This document shows, piece by piece, positions 26,818 through 37,390 of a stretch of 64,000 nt of DNA. Origin of the DNA: JALZVT01 sp039029135 (lineage in GTDB: Bacteria; Pseudomonadota; Gammaproteobacteria; Pseudomonadales; Azotimanducaceae); assembly GCA_039029135.1 (NCBI GenBank), contig JBCCGT010000004.1:1-64000 (forward strand), written 5' to 3'. Position 1 is the first letter of the stretch, and every line of letters starts with the position of its first letter. The notes under the pieces were generated by a model. It did not search any database. It was not told where the DNA came from and saw nothing but the letters and a program-made list of their open reading frames with translations. Both the position numbers and the translations under genes were made by a program.

Positions 26818-27507
26818 GTGAAGACCATCGGCATTCTGGGCGGCATGTCCGCCGCCTCGACGCAGCTTTACTACCGCGAGCTCTGCCGGCTGACGCGCGA
26901 ACGGCTGGGCGGGCTGCATTCGCCGCAACTCGTGATTCGCTCGCTGGACTTCGCGGACGTCGAGCGGCTGCAGATGCGCGGCGCCTGGGAAGAGCTGGGC
27001 GCGCTGCTCAACCGCGAGGCGCTGGCGCTGCAGCGCGGCGGCGCAGATCTGCTGGTGCTGGCGACCAACACGATGCACAAGGTCGCCGATGCGATGCTGG
27101 CGGGCGTTGAGATTCCGCTCGTGCACATCGCGGACGCGACGGCCGCCGCGGTGGTCGACGCGGGCCTGACGCGGCCCGGCCTGATGGCCACTGCGTTCAC
27201 CATGGAGCAGCCGTTTTACGTCGAGCGACTGACCCGCGCCGGTCTGCGCACGGTCCTGCCGGATGAAGACGATCGCGCCGCGACGCACCGGATTATCTAT
27301 GACGAGCTGTGCAAGGAGATCGTCACCGAGGCGTCGCGAGCGCGCTATGAGACGATCGCGCGGCGTCTGGTCGATGCGGGCGCTGATTCCCTGATCTTGG
27401 GCTGCACCGAGGTCGGTCTGCTCTTGAACGCCGATAACGTGTCGGTGCCCGTATTCGACACGACGCTGGTGCACTGTGCCGCGACGCTGGACGCAGCACT
27501 TGCGTAG
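26818..27507 (+). CDS. Aspartate/glutamate racemase family protein
   Basis: A 229-residue cofactor-independent amino acid racemase of the Asp/Glu family. It has the N-terminal GILGGMSAASTQLYYREL, a first active-site loop ATNTMHKV and the second catalytic cysteine in LGCTEVGLL. In the first loop the usual cysteine position is threonine, as in YgeA-type broad-specificity racemases that pair Thr with Cys. The start is GTG 3 bases after the CoA transferase stop. With the D-aminoacylase further downstream this suggests handling of D-amino acids. Confidence 0.87.
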   Translation: MKTIGILGGMSAASTQLYYRELCRLTRERLGGLHSPQLVIRSLDFADVERLQMRGAWEELGALLNREALALQRGGADLLVLATNTMHKVADAMLAGVEIPLVHIADATAAAVVDAGLTRPGLMATAFTMEQPFYVERLTRAGLRTVLPDEDDRAATHRIIYDELCKEIVTEASRARYETIARRLVDAGADSLILGCTEVGLLLNADNVSVPVFDTTLVHCAATLDAALA

Positions 27508-27516
27508 GCGTTCGTC

Positions 27517-29271
27517 GTGAGCCTGCCGCGCCCGGAATATCCGCGTCCGACGCTGGTCCGCGATCGTTGGCTGAACCTCAACGGCGAGTGGCGATTTCGC
27601 ATGGACGCGGACGAGGTCGGGCTCGGCGAGCGCTGGTTCGCGGCCGACCTGCCCGACGCGGCAACGATCAGCGTGCCCTATCCGGTCGAGTCGCGAGCGA
27701 GTGGGATACAGGACACGCAGCCGGCAGCGGTCGTCTGGTACCAGCGCGACGTCGAGGTGCCGGCGGACTGGCAGGGCCGCGTCGCGCTGCGCGTGGGCGC
27801 GTGCGATCACTGGAGCCGCGTGTTCGTGAACGATCTGGAGGTCGGCCAGCATCGCGGCGGCTACGCGCCCTTCGCCTTCGACGTTCAGCACGCCCTACAA
27901 CCGGGCATCAATCGCATCACCATTCGCGCGGCGGACTCGCCGTCGTGGACGCAGCCGCGCGGCAAGCAGGCGGGCACGACGCGCTGGCCCATCGACTACG
28001 ACGGCGTGACCGGCATCTGGCAGACGGTCTGGCTCGAACCGCTGCCCGCAGTCTCGATCGAGACCACGGCGTTCGAGTTCTCGCACGCGAGCGGTCAGCT
28101 CACGTATGTCGTCGGTTTCTCGGCCCAGGTCGATGGCGACATACGGGTCGAGCTCAGCCGCGACGGCGCGCCCGTCGCGACGGCCAGCGCGCCAACCGAC
28201 GGGCGCGGCGAGACACGGCTGCAATTCGACATGGCCGACGGCGCGCGCTGGTCGCCCGAAGCGCCGAATCTCTACGACGTCTGCATCACGCTCGCCGATC
28301 ACGCGAGCGGCGACAGCGATCAGGTCACGAGCTATCTAGGGCTGCGTGAACTCGCCGTCGTCGACGGCGAGCTGCGGCTGAACGGCGCGAAGCTGTATCT
28401 GCGCGGCGTGTTGGATCAGGGCTACTTCCCGGACGGCTGGTACACCGCGCCGACGGATGCCGACCTGCGGCGCGACGTCGAGCTGACGCTTGCGCTGGGC
28501 ATGAACTGCGCGCGCAAACATCAAAAGGCCGAAGACCCGCGCTATTTGTACTGGGCCGACAGGCTGGGCCTGTTGGTGTGGTCGGAGATGCCGTCCGGCA
28601 GGATCTTTTCCACCGAGCTCGTCGAGACGCTAACCGGCGAGTGGATCGATCTGGTGAAGCGCGATCGTGCCCATCCGAGCGTCGTGGCCTGGGTGCCGTT
28701 CAACGAGTCCTGGGGCGTGTGGCACCAGTCCCAGCGACCCGAACAGCGGGCGTTCGTCGACGCGATTGTCGCGCTCACCCGCGCGCTCGACGGCAGCCGT
28801 CTGGTGGTCGGTAACGACGGCTGGGAGTTCTCGTCGGGCGATCTGTGGACGCTGCATCTGTACGACGACGGTCGTGATCTCGCGAGCCGCTTGGCCGAAC
28901 TGATCGACTCGCCGGAAGCCTCGGTAACGGACACACAGAACGCGCGTCCCCGCGCGGGCGCGCTTCCCGGCGCGGAGGTCGGCGGGCTGCCGATTCTGCT
29001 GACCGAGTGCGGCGGTGTTGGCTTCGGTCGCTACGGGGAGGAGGACTTCAGCTACGGCGAGCGTCCGCAGACGGCCGATGCGCTGCTCGCGCAGATTCAC
29101 GAGATCGCGGCCGAGATCCACGCGGCGGACCGACTGCAGGGCTTCGTCTGGACGCAGTTAACGGACATTCAGCAGGAGATCAACGGCCTGCTGTACTTCG
29201 ACCGGCGCGCGAAGCTGCCGCTGGAAACGCTCGCGGAGGTGTTCTCCGGCATCGGCCGGGCGGAACGCTAG
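27517..29271 (+). CDS. Glycoside hydrolase family 2 protein
   Basis: A 584-residue GH2 enzyme. It begins with a sugar-binding jelly-roll domain (about 1-170; WLNLNGEWRFRMD, HRGGYAPFAFDV), then an immunoglobulin-like domain (about 175-285), then a TIM barrel. The acid/base glutamate is in PFNESWGVW and the nucleophile glutamate in LLTECGGVGFG. There is no signal peptide, so it is cytosolic. The length is short, lacking the extra C-terminal domains of LacZ. The substrate could be a beta-galactoside, glucuronide or mannoside; the motifs do not decide. It follows the racemase by 9 bases, an unusual partnership for a sugar hydrolase. Confidence 0.9.
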   Translation: MSLPRPEYPRPTLVRDRWLNLNGEWRFRMDADEVGLGERWFAADLPDAATISVPYPVESRASGIQDTQPAAVVWYQRDVEVPADWQGRVALRVGACDHWSRVFVNDLEVGQHRGGYAPFAFDVQHALQPGINRITIRAADSPSWTQPRGKQAGTTRWPIDYDGVTGIWQTVWLEPLPAVSIETTAFEFSHASGQLTYVVGFSAQVDGDIRVELSRDGAPVATASAPTDGRGETRLQFDMADGARWSPEAPNLYDVCITLADHASGDSDQVTSYLGLRELAVVDGELRLNGAKLYLRGVLDQGYFPDGWYTAPTDADLRRDVELTLALGMNCARKHQKAEDPRYLYWADRLGLLVWSEMPSGRIFSTELVETLTGEWIDLVKRDRAHPSVVAWVPFNESWGVWHQSQRPEQRAFVDAIVALTRALDGSRLVVGNDGWEFSSGDLWTLHLYDDGRDLASRLAELIDSPEASVTDTQNARPRAGALPGAEVGGLPILLTECGGVGFGRYGEEDFSYGERPQTADALLAQIHEIAAEIHAADRLQGFVWTQLTDIQQEINGLLYFDRRAKLPLETLAEVFSGIGRAER

Positions 29272-29384
29272 TACCGGTGCGCCCGCGGGGGCTTGAAGGT
29301 CTTGGCCAACCTCCACTCGCACTCCGGCTAACGGTTCCCTAGAGTATTTCGCTTGGTCCACAGGGTGAAGTTGGGAAGAGGGCC

Positions 29385-31148
<1,764 letters not shown>

Positions 31149-31191
31149 GCGGTCGCGATATGCGCTATCGACCGAACCGCGCGGTCGCCGG

Positions 31192-31932
31192 TCAGTCGGT
31201 ATCGATCGAATTGCGCACGTTGCGATTGTCGGCGATGGTCGAGCCGCCCGCGGCGTAGCTCGCGCGGCGCTCTTTGCTCCATCGGTCGATTTCGTCCTTC
31301 GGCACGCCGTGGGCCAGCCCGCGTTCGACGCCGGGTCGCGCCCGCACCCGATCGACCCACTCCAGCACGCGCGGACGGGTGGTGATGTCCACCTTGCTCC
31401 ACTTGTAGCCGCGCAGCCACGGATAGCAGGCGATGTCGGCGATGGTGAAGTGCTCGCCGCACAGCCAGGGGCTGTCGCCGAGCTTTCTGTCCATCACTGA
31501 CACCAGGCGCAGGGCCTCGTTATTGAATCGCTCCAGCGGATGCCGCTTCTCAGCGTCGGGCACGTCGTTCATGTAGCGCGTGTAGCTCAGCTTGTTGCCA
31601 AACACGGGGCCGACGTTGGCGGCCTGCCAGAACAGCCACGGCAGCACGTCCCATTTGCGCTCGTCCAGCGGCAGCAGATCGGTGGGGTGTTTCTCGGCCA
31701 GATACTGCAGGATCGCGCAGCTCTCGATCACGTCGCGGCCGTCGTCGCGCAGCGTGGGAATCTTCTGGTTGGGGTTGCGCTCGACGAAGTCGGGCGCGAA
31801 CTGTTCGCCCTTGCTCAGATTGATCACGCGCACGTCGAACTCGCCGATATCGATGCCGGCCTCGATGAGTTCTTCGAGCATGATGGTGACCTTCCAGCCG
31901 TTCGGCGTCGGCGAGGTCCACAGCTCCATCAT
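31192..31932 (-). CDS. Glutathione S-transferase (YghU/Gst-type)
   Basis: A 246-residue GST with an N-terminal thioredoxin-like domain (LWTSPTPNGWKVTIMLEEL; NPNQKIPTLRDDG, with cis-proline IP and the following ES pair). A long helical domain carries the box LCGEHFTIADIACYPWLRGY. The N-terminal SPTPNGWKV start resembles YghU/YfcG-type disulfide-bond oxidoreductases. Its ATG overlaps the stop of the upstream DUF1330 gene (ATGA), so the pair is co-translated. The substrate is unknown. Confidence 0.9.
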   Translation of the reverse strand: MMELWTSPTPNGWKVTIMLEELIEAGIDIGEFDVRVINLSKGEQFAPDFVERNPNQKIPTLRDDGRDVIESCAILQYLAEKHPTDLLPLDERKWDVLPWLFWQAANVGPVFGNKLSYTRYMNDVPDAEKRHPLERFNNEALRLVSVMDRKLGDSPWLCGEHFTIADIACYPWLRGYKWSKVDITTRPRVLEWVDRVRARPGVERGLAHGVPKDEIDRWSKERRASYAAGGSTIADNRNVRNSIDTD

Positions 31933-32375
31933 GGCGCGCCCTCACCAGCCTGCATCAGCCAGGCGCCCATCGGCTGCACCAGCTCGATGTTGAGCTGGCC
32001 TTCGAGTCCCGCCGCACGATGCACGGCCGACGCCTGATACTCGGGCGAGCTGATCATCTCGAGCATCGCCTTGCGCGACGGATACATGGCGATGGCGGCG
32101 GCGTCCCATAGGTCTTCGACCTCGCCGAGCATCAGGCGCTCGACCTGCGCGGAAAACATGGGCGCGCCGCCGACTTTGGCGAGGTGGGCGACGACCTCCG
32201 TGCCATAGATGCCGTACGCCTCGGCGCCCGTGAGATCGGTGGCGCGGCCGTCCGCGTACTCGGCTTTGTCTTTGAATTTCAGCAGGTTCAGCATGTAGAT
32301 AGCGCCGTCGCTACCCGGCTCCATGAATCCCTGCATCTGTTCTTCGTTCGGCGATACGCGGTTGTGGACTTCCAT
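31929..32375 (-). CDS. DUF1330-type dimeric alpha-beta barrel protein
   Basis: A 148-residue protein with the DUF1330 ferredoxin-like layout: an early strand YMLNLLKFKDKAEY, a YGTEVVAHLAKVGG helix, and the strand-helix DAAAIAMYPSRKAMLEMISS followed by SAVHRAAGL. Family members are small dimeric proteins with no settled catalytic function. A clear AGGGAG ribosome binding site precedes the ATG. It sits between the class IV aminotransferase (24 bases upstream) and the GST (4-base overlap), so the three probably form one operon. Confidence 0.85.
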   Translation of the reverse strand: MEVHNRVSPNEEQMQGFMEPGSDGAIYMLNLLKFKDKAEYADGRATDLTGAEAYGIYGTEVVAHLAKVGGAPMFSAQVERLMLGEVEDLWDAAAIAMYPSRKAMLEMISSPEYQASAVHRAAGLEGQLNIELVQPMGAWLMQAGEGAP

Positions 32376-32399
32376 ACGCTGCTCCCTGTTTGTCGAGGT

Positions 32400-33389
32400 T
32401 CAATCGGTGCCGGTGACGACCGGCGTGCTGTAGTCGATCGGGTCGCCCAGCCAGCCGGCCCAGCGCTTTTCCCAGTACAGGTTGTGCAGCCGGGTCGTCA
32501 GCTCGCCGGGTCCGTTGGCGCCGCCCAGGACGCGCTCGTTCACGGTGGCAACCGGCATGATGCCGCCCGCCGTCGAGGTCAGAAACGCCTCGTCCGCGTC
32601 GACGAGCTGCTGGGCCGGGATGTCGGCGATTTCTACTTCCATATCCAACTCTGCCGCCAGCTCCATGCTGGTCTGGCGCGTGATGCCCTCCAGACAGCCG
32701 CTGGCGGGCGTCTTTAGCACGCCGTCTTTGATCAGAAAGATATTGCAGCCGGGCGCTTCGGTCAGCACGCCGTTCGCGTCCGTCAGCACCGACCACTCGG
32801 CCCCGGCACCCAGCGCCTCGAAGATCGACAGCTTCATGTCCATCCAGTGCAGATTCTTGGCCGTGGGATCGACCGCCTCCTTGGGTATGCGAATGTACTC
32901 AGAGCTGATCTTCAGTCGCGCGCCGCGGGTCCGCAGCTCATCGCCGTGGATGAACATGTAGGGCGTGACGAACGCATAGAACTTGTTCGTGTACTGGGGG
33001 TTCGTGCGGTCGCCGCCTTCCAACTCTCCGCGCGTGACCGCCCACCAGATGTAGGCGTCTTTGAGGCCGGCGAGTTTCACGAGGTTTGTCAGTATCTCGA
33101 CCGTCTCTGCCTCGGTGTAGGGGTTCTCTAGCAGGAACTTCTCGCAGGAGGCGGTGAAGCGCTTGATGTGGTCGTTCATGCGGAACAGATAGCCCGCGCT
33201 CGCGCTCACCACGTCGTAGGCCGCGTCCGCGTGGATGAAACCCGCGTCGGTGATCGGGATCATGCCCTGACCGATCGGCCGGTAGGTGTCCTGAGTAAAA
33301 GCCGAGCCCGCCTCATACTCGGGTGCATGGGGCAAACGCCCGTGGCCTGGGTCGCTGGTGATGATGCGCTGCGCCTGAATGATCGACAT
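32400..33389 (-). CDS. Class IV aminotransferase (branched-chain or D-amino-acid type)
   Basis: A 329-residue PLP enzyme of fold type IV. The Schiff-base lysine is K178 in DPTAKNLHWMD; the phosphate-binding and re-face residues appear in EAPGCNIFLIKDG, CLEGITRQT and FLTSTAGGIMPV. Class IV includes branched-chain, D-alanine and (R)-amine transaminases; this one is longer at the N-terminus than IlvE and does not clearly show the IlvE substrate loop. A strong AGGGGGA site precedes the ATG. It leads the small operon with DUF1330 and GST. Confidence 0.9.
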   Translation of the reverse strand: MSIIQAQRIITSDPGHGRLPHAPEYEAGSAFTQDTYRPIGQGMIPITDAGFIHADAAYDVVSASAGYLFRMNDHIKRFTASCEKFLLENPYTEAETVEILTNLVKLAGLKDAYIWWAVTRGELEGGDRTNPQYTNKFYAFVTPYMFIHGDELRTRGARLKISSEYIRIPKEAVDPTAKNLHWMDMKLSIFEALGAGAEWSVLTDANGVLTEAPGCNIFLIKDGVLKTPASGCLEGITRQTSMELAAELDMEVEIADIPAQQLVDADEAFLTSTAGGIMPVATVNERVLGGANGPGELTTRLHNLYWEKRWAGWLGDPIDYSTPVVTGTD

Positions 33390-33508
33390 GGCGTTCCCCC
33401 TCTAGCCCCAGCGAATGTACCCGCTGGAACAACCTCGTCGCGATCTCAGTATGCAGCGCGCGGGCGCTTCGTGCATGCCGGATCGGAGGCGGACCGGCGC
33501 CCGCGGAA

Positions 33509-34852
33509 CTATGCCGTCGCCGCGCTCGCGGGGGTGGGTCTGAGAAACACGGAGCGGAACCAGAGGCAGCCCGCGATGCCGAGCAGCACGTTGGCGATCG
33601 CCGTCGCCGCGAAGATGCCGCCCACGCCGAACCAGCGATTGAACGCGAATGCGAGCGGCACGTAGACCAGGAACATTCGGCAGAACGACAGCACGGTGGA
33701 CGGCAGCGGTTTGCCCAGCGCATTGAAGCTGGCGGACGCCATCATCAGCACGCCCCAGGCACCGTAACTGAGCGGTACGATGGCCAGATAGGTCGCGGCC
33801 GTCGCCACCGCCGCGCCGTTGTCGTCGACCATGCCGGCGAGCGCGTCGCCGAACAGGAACAGCGCCAGACAGGCGAGCAGTCCCCACAGCACGCAGAACG
33901 TGTAGGCCGCGTGTACGCCGCTTCTAACGCGGGCCTTCGCGCCGGCCCCCCAGTTCTGGCCCACGAACGGGCCGATCGATCCGGACAGCGCGAACAGCAG
34001 CATCACTGCGACGGCTTCAATACGCCCCGCAATGCCGAACCCGGCCAGCACGTCCTCGCCGTGCTGGGCGAGCAGGGCGGTGATGATGCCCGCCGACACT
34101 GGCCCGATCATCTGGGTCGCCATCGCCGGCACCCCGATGTGCAGCACGGCGCGGCAGGACTCCGCGAAGCCGCGCAGCACGGCCTGGAGCTGCACCATGT
34201 CGTCGCGCCTGATGTAGGCCAGCAGCGCAAGGCAGACCAGAATCCGAGAGATGCCCAGTGCCCAGGCCGCGCCCGCCAGCTCCAGGCGTGGCGCGCCCAG
34301 CAGCCCGAAGATCAGGATGGGATCCAGCGCCAGATTCAGAAGCGATGCGGTGGTCATGGCGATGCCGGGCGTGTTGGCGTTGCCGTTCGCGCGCATGACG
34401 CTGCCCGCGACCATCATCACCGTCAGGAACGGAAAACTCAGAAACGCGATGTCCAGGTAGCTCTGAATCAGCAGCAGCGTTTCCGGCGCGGCGCCGAGGC
34501 GCGTGAACAGCGGCACGATGGCGAGCCAGCCGCACAGGCTGAGCGCGCTCATCAGCACGGCGACCAGCATGAGGCTGTGGGTCGCCAGACGGCGCGCCGA
34601 CGATCGCTTGCCCGCACCGACCCTGCGCGCGATCACCGAGCTGGTGCCGATGCTGATGCCCAGCGCGATGCTGGATAGCGCCATGGTCAGGGGAAAGGTG
34701 AAGGTGATCGCGGCGACCGCCTGCGTCCCGAGTTGGCCGATGAAGACCATCTCGAACATTTGCACGATGATGCTCGACGACACGCCCAGCATCATCGGGG
34801 CGCTCAGCAGAAACAGCGTGCGGGCGACGGGCCCCTGGGTCAGATCGTTGAT
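33509..34852 (-). CDS. MATE-family efflux transporter (non-canonical start)
   Basis: A protein of about 447 residues with 12 hydrophobic segments in the two-fold MATE pattern: NDLTQGPVARTLFLLSAPMM at the N-terminus and a matching repeat at AVLHIGVPAMATQMIGPVSA. MATE proteins export drugs or lipids using a Na+ or H+ gradient. The conserved NDLTQG sequence begins 2 bases after the stop of the serine-palmitoyltransferase-like gene. No ATG, GTG or TTG lies in frame close to it; the coordinate given is an ATC codon. The tight junction suggests coupled translation and a role in exporting the lipid made by the operon. Confidence 0.82.
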   Translation of the reverse strand: MNDLTQGPVARTLFLLSAPMMLGVSSSIIVQMFEMVFIGQLGTQAVAAITFTFPLTMALSSIALGISIGTSSVIARRVGAGKRSSARRLATHSLMLVAVLMSALSLCGWLAIVPLFTRLGAAPETLLLIQSYLDIAFLSFPFLTVMMVAGSVMRANGNANTPGIAMTTASLLNLALDPILIFGLLGAPRLELAGAAWALGISRILVCLALLAYIRRDDMVQLQAVLRGFAESCRAVLHIGVPAMATQMIGPVSAGIITALLAQHGEDVLAGFGIAGRIEAVAVMLLFALSGSIGPFVGQNWGAGAKARVRSGVHAAYTFCVLWGLLACLALFLFGDALAGMVDDNGAAVATAATYLAIVPLSYGAWGVLMMASASFNALGKPLPSTVLSFCRMFLVYVPLAFAFNRWFGVGGIFAATAIANVLLGIAGCLWFRSVFLRPTPASAATA

Positions 34853-34854
34853 GG

Positions 34855-36039
34855 TTAGTTCATGCCGGCCGTCGCGACGGCTACGGCGGCCGCTATCGCG
34901 TCGACCTGCTCCGTCGTGTGCGCGGCACTCAGGCTGCAGCGAATCATGCTGGAGCCGTCGGGCGATGCGGGCGGCACGATCAGGTTCGTGTACACGCCCT
35001 CGTCGATCAGCCGGTGCCATACCAGCACGGCGGACTCCGTGTCTTTGCAGCGAATTGCGATGACCGGACTGGCCTGCGGTCCCACCTGCTGCCCCTGCGC
35101 CTTGAACGCGTCGTACAGGCGGCGCGCGTTGTCCCAGAGTCTGGCCTTGCGCTCCGGCTGCGTGCGCACGATGTTCAGCGCGGCGCGCGTCGTGGCAATC
35201 GTTGATGGACTCGGCGACGCCGTGAAGATGAAGGGCCGCGAGGTGTAGCGAAACAGCTTCAGCACGTCGTGGCGCGACACGCAGAAGCCGCCGACGGCGC
35301 CCAGGCTCTTCGAGAACGTGCCGACGATGAAGTCGACCGCGTCCATCACGCCCTGTTCTTCGGCCAGCCCGCGACCGTGCTCGCCGAGCACACCCAGCGA
35401 GTGCGCCTCGTCGACCAGCAGCACGGCGCCGTGCTTGGTACACACCTCGGCGAAGTCGGCCAGATTCGGGTAGTCGCCGACGATGCTGTACAGGCCTTCG
35501 ATCGCGACCAGCGTGGAGCTCGCGCGTTCGCCGAGTCGCGCGAGGCGCTTGTCCAGGCTCGCCGCGTCGTTGTGTTTGAAGCGAAAGATGTCGGCACCGG
35601 AGAGCTTGGCGCCGTCGTAGAGGCTCGCGTGGGCGTCGCCGTCCAGCATGATCGCGTCGCCGGTGCCTGCGAGCGCGGCCATGGTGCCGAGATTGGCGCC
35701 GTAGCCGGTCGAAAACACCATCGCGGACGGATAGCCGTAGAAGTCGGCGAGTTCGCGCTCGAGCGCTTCGTGTCCCGCGTAGTTGCCGTTGGCGACGCGC
35801 GAGCCGGTGGTGCCGGTGCCGAGCGCGGCGAGCGCCTCCGTGCCGGCCGCGACGCACTCGGGTTCGAAGGTGACGCCCATGTAGTTGTTGGTGCCGGCCA
35901 GAATGGTGTCGCGCCCGTTGATGCGGGCGAGCGTCGCCGACAACACCTCGTCGATGGTGACCTGGGTGGGATTCAGCGGCTGCTGGCTGAGTGCCTCGTG
36001 CTTCTCGCGCGCGGCGTCAAACTTGTCGAAGAGGCTCAT
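34855..36039 (-). CDS. Serine palmitoyltransferase-like alpha-oxoamine synthase
   Basis: A 394-residue PLP enzyme of the alpha-oxoamine synthase family. It shows GTGTTGSRVANGNYAGHEAL, the PLP stacking histidine (H138 in DGDAHASL), DEAHSLGVLG with D210 and H213, and the Schiff-base lysine K244 in GTFSKSLGAVGG. Family members condense an amino acid with an acyl thioester: serine plus palmitoyl (SPT), glycine plus acetyl (Kbl), alanine plus pimeloyl (BioF). The neighbouring acyl carrier protein, acyl-AMP ligase and NAD-dependent reductase favour the sphingolipid role, with an acyl-ACP donor as in bacterial SPT. Its ATG overlaps the ACP stop. Confidence 0.82.
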   Translation of the reverse strand: MSLFDKFDAAREKHEALSQQPLNPTQVTIDEVLSATLARINGRDTILAGTNNYMGVTFEPECVAAGTEALAALGTGTTGSRVANGNYAGHEALERELADFYGYPSAMVFSTGYGANLGTMAALAGTGDAIMLDGDAHASLYDGAKLSGADIFRFKHNDAASLDKRLARLGERASSTLVAIEGLYSIVGDYPNLADFAEVCTKHGAVLLVDEAHSLGVLGEHGRGLAEEQGVMDAVDFIVGTFSKSLGAVGGFCVSRHDVLKLFRYTSRPFIFTASPSPSTIATTRAALNIVRTQPERKARLWDNARRLYDAFKAQGQQVGPQASPVIAIRCKDTESAVLVWHRLIDEGVYTNLIVPPASPDGSSMIRCSLSAAHTTEQVDAIAAAVAVATAGMN

Positions 36040-36269
36040 GCGCGCAGACGCTCGACGACCGCGCTGAGATCGGCCAGCGTGTGGGCGTTGGCGAGGCTAT
36101 CGAGATCGATCGCGATGTCGTAGTGGTCCTCGACTTCGACGACGAATTCCATGATCTGCACCGATTCCAGGCCTAGATCGGCGATGGGTTTCGTCGCCGC
36201 CACGGCGTCGGCGCCATCCGGCAGAAACGGAGTCAGCAGTTCGCGCAAGGTGTCTGTTGTATCGCTCAT
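36036..36269 (-). CDS. Dedicated acyl carrier protein
   Basis: A 77-residue acidic acyl carrier protein. The phosphopantetheine serine is S36 in DLGLESVQIMEF, where the usual DSL is replaced by ESV, typical of specialised rather than fatty-acid-synthesis ACPs. Its start overlaps the stop of the CerR-like gene, and its own stop overlaps the start of the SPT-like gene, so stoichiometric expression is likely. The expected role is to carry the acyl group loaded by the acyl-AMP ligase and hand it to the SPT-like enzyme. Confidence 0.9.
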   Translation of the reverse strand: MSDTTDTLRELLTPFLPDGADAVAATKPIADLGLESVQIMEFVVEVEDHYDIAIDLDSLANAHTLADLSAVVERLRA

Positions 36270-37306
36270 AGGTTTCGGTCGCTGGACGCGTCGATCCTTG
36301 GATCTGTCTCTTCGGTTGTTTTGTGGGGTGTCTCTTCAGGTGCACCGCCGTCGGTCGGGCCATCGGGCGCTGGTGCGGCCCGATCGGTGTCCGCCAGTCG
36401 CAGCGTCGGTTGCCAGTCGGTCGCGGCGGTGAATCGCGCATTATCGCAGAGCCATCCGTCGTAACACAGTTCCCGCGCCTTGCCCGGCGTCAGCATGGGC
36501 GCGTAGTTGAACAGGCGCGCGAGCGCTGCGTTGCCGTGTCCCAACAGGCTGATCAGGATGCGGGGCACCGGCAGTTCTAAAGGCGCCGGGCCGCCGCGGA
36601 TCTGTGCTGCGATATCGGACCATCCGTAGCCGTCGGGGGTGCCGTCGTGAATGGCATCCACCTGCTGCGTCGCCGCCGCCGGACGCGCGAGCCAGGCGCA
36701 GATCGCGAGCGCCAGGTCGTCGCCATGCAGGAACGGGATGCGCTGATGCCGCGGACCAAGCCGCGGCACCAGCCCAGTGCGCACGGCCCTGAACAGGTCG
36801 GTAAGCTCGGCGTCGCCGGGCCCGTGCACCGGCGGGGGTCGCAAGATGGACCAGTCGGCGTCCAGACGTTCGAGCTCTGCCTCGCCCTCGCGCTTGCTCG
36901 CAGCATAGTGGGACAGGGCCGGCGCGCTCGCCGCCAGCGACGAGACCAGCAGCACGCGCGGCCGAGCGGCGGGCCGCAGTCGCCCTACGGCGTCCACGCA
37001 CGCGCGAATCGCGGCCACGTTGGCGGGCCGGAAGTCGTCAAGCGTACGGCCGCGAACCGTGCCGGCCAGCAGTATCAGAGCGCTTGGACTGTGCGTTGCC
37101 AGCGCGCTTTCCCAAGCCTTGGTATTGGTCAGGTCGATGCCCAGCTCCGTGACGCCCGGCATGAGCTCCGCGCGGCGTTCCCGTCCAGGGCGTACCAGCG
37201 CGATCAGTCGGGTGCGCGTCGCGAGCTGGCGCTGCAGTCGCTGACCGATGAAGCCCGTCAGGCCAGTAGCGAGCACGGAGGCGTCTGCGGATACCGCGTT
37301 GGTCAT
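36266..37306 (-). CDS. NAD-dependent epimerase/dehydratase, CerR-like
   Basis: A 346-residue extended short-chain dehydrogenase. The N-terminal GLTGFIG loop (15-21) binds NAD(P), and the catalytic Tyr134 and Lys138 lie in HYAASK. The C-terminal 40 residues are a charged Pro/Thr/Glu-rich tail (PDGPTDGGAPEETPHKTTEE) of low complexity. In Caulobacter-type sphingolipid clusters a protein of this class (CerR) sits beside SPT and ACP and reduces the keto-ceramide; the same order here supports that role. The reaction is inferred from context. A 4-base overlap links it to the ACP gene. Confidence 0.78.
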   Translation of the reverse strand: MTNAVSADASVLATGLTGFIGQRLQRQLATRTRLIALVRPGRERRAELMPGVTELGIDLTNTKAWESALATHSPSALILLAGTVRGRTLDDFRPANVAAIRACVDAVGRLRPAARPRVLLVSSLAASAPALSHYAASKREGEAELERLDADWSILRPPPVHGPGDAELTDLFRAVRTGLVPRLGPRHQRIPFLHGDDLALAICAWLARPAAATQQVDAIHDGTPDGYGWSDIAAQIRGGPAPLELPVPRILISLLGHGNAALARLFNYAPMLTPGKARELCYDGWLCDNARFTAATDWQPTLRLADTDRAAPAPDGPTDGGAPEETPHKTTEETDPRIDASSDRNL

Positions 37307-37390
37307 GCGTGACGGCTCGAGAAGGTGGTGGCACCCGTGAAAGCGGGCGCCCGGGGAGGCGACAGGCTGCCGGTCGGCAGCCCGCAGGCG

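Noticed and set aside
24313..27891. Very long minus-strand frame (1192 codons) opposite the CoA transferase, racemase and GH2 genes
   Set aside because: Arg/His/Gln-rich antisense shadow of three well-recognised plus-strand genes; no domain.
34853..35857. N-terminal extension of the MATE frame through the SPT-like gene
   Set aside because: Arg-rich out-of-frame translation of a conserved PLP enzyme; MATE homology starts at NDLTQG.
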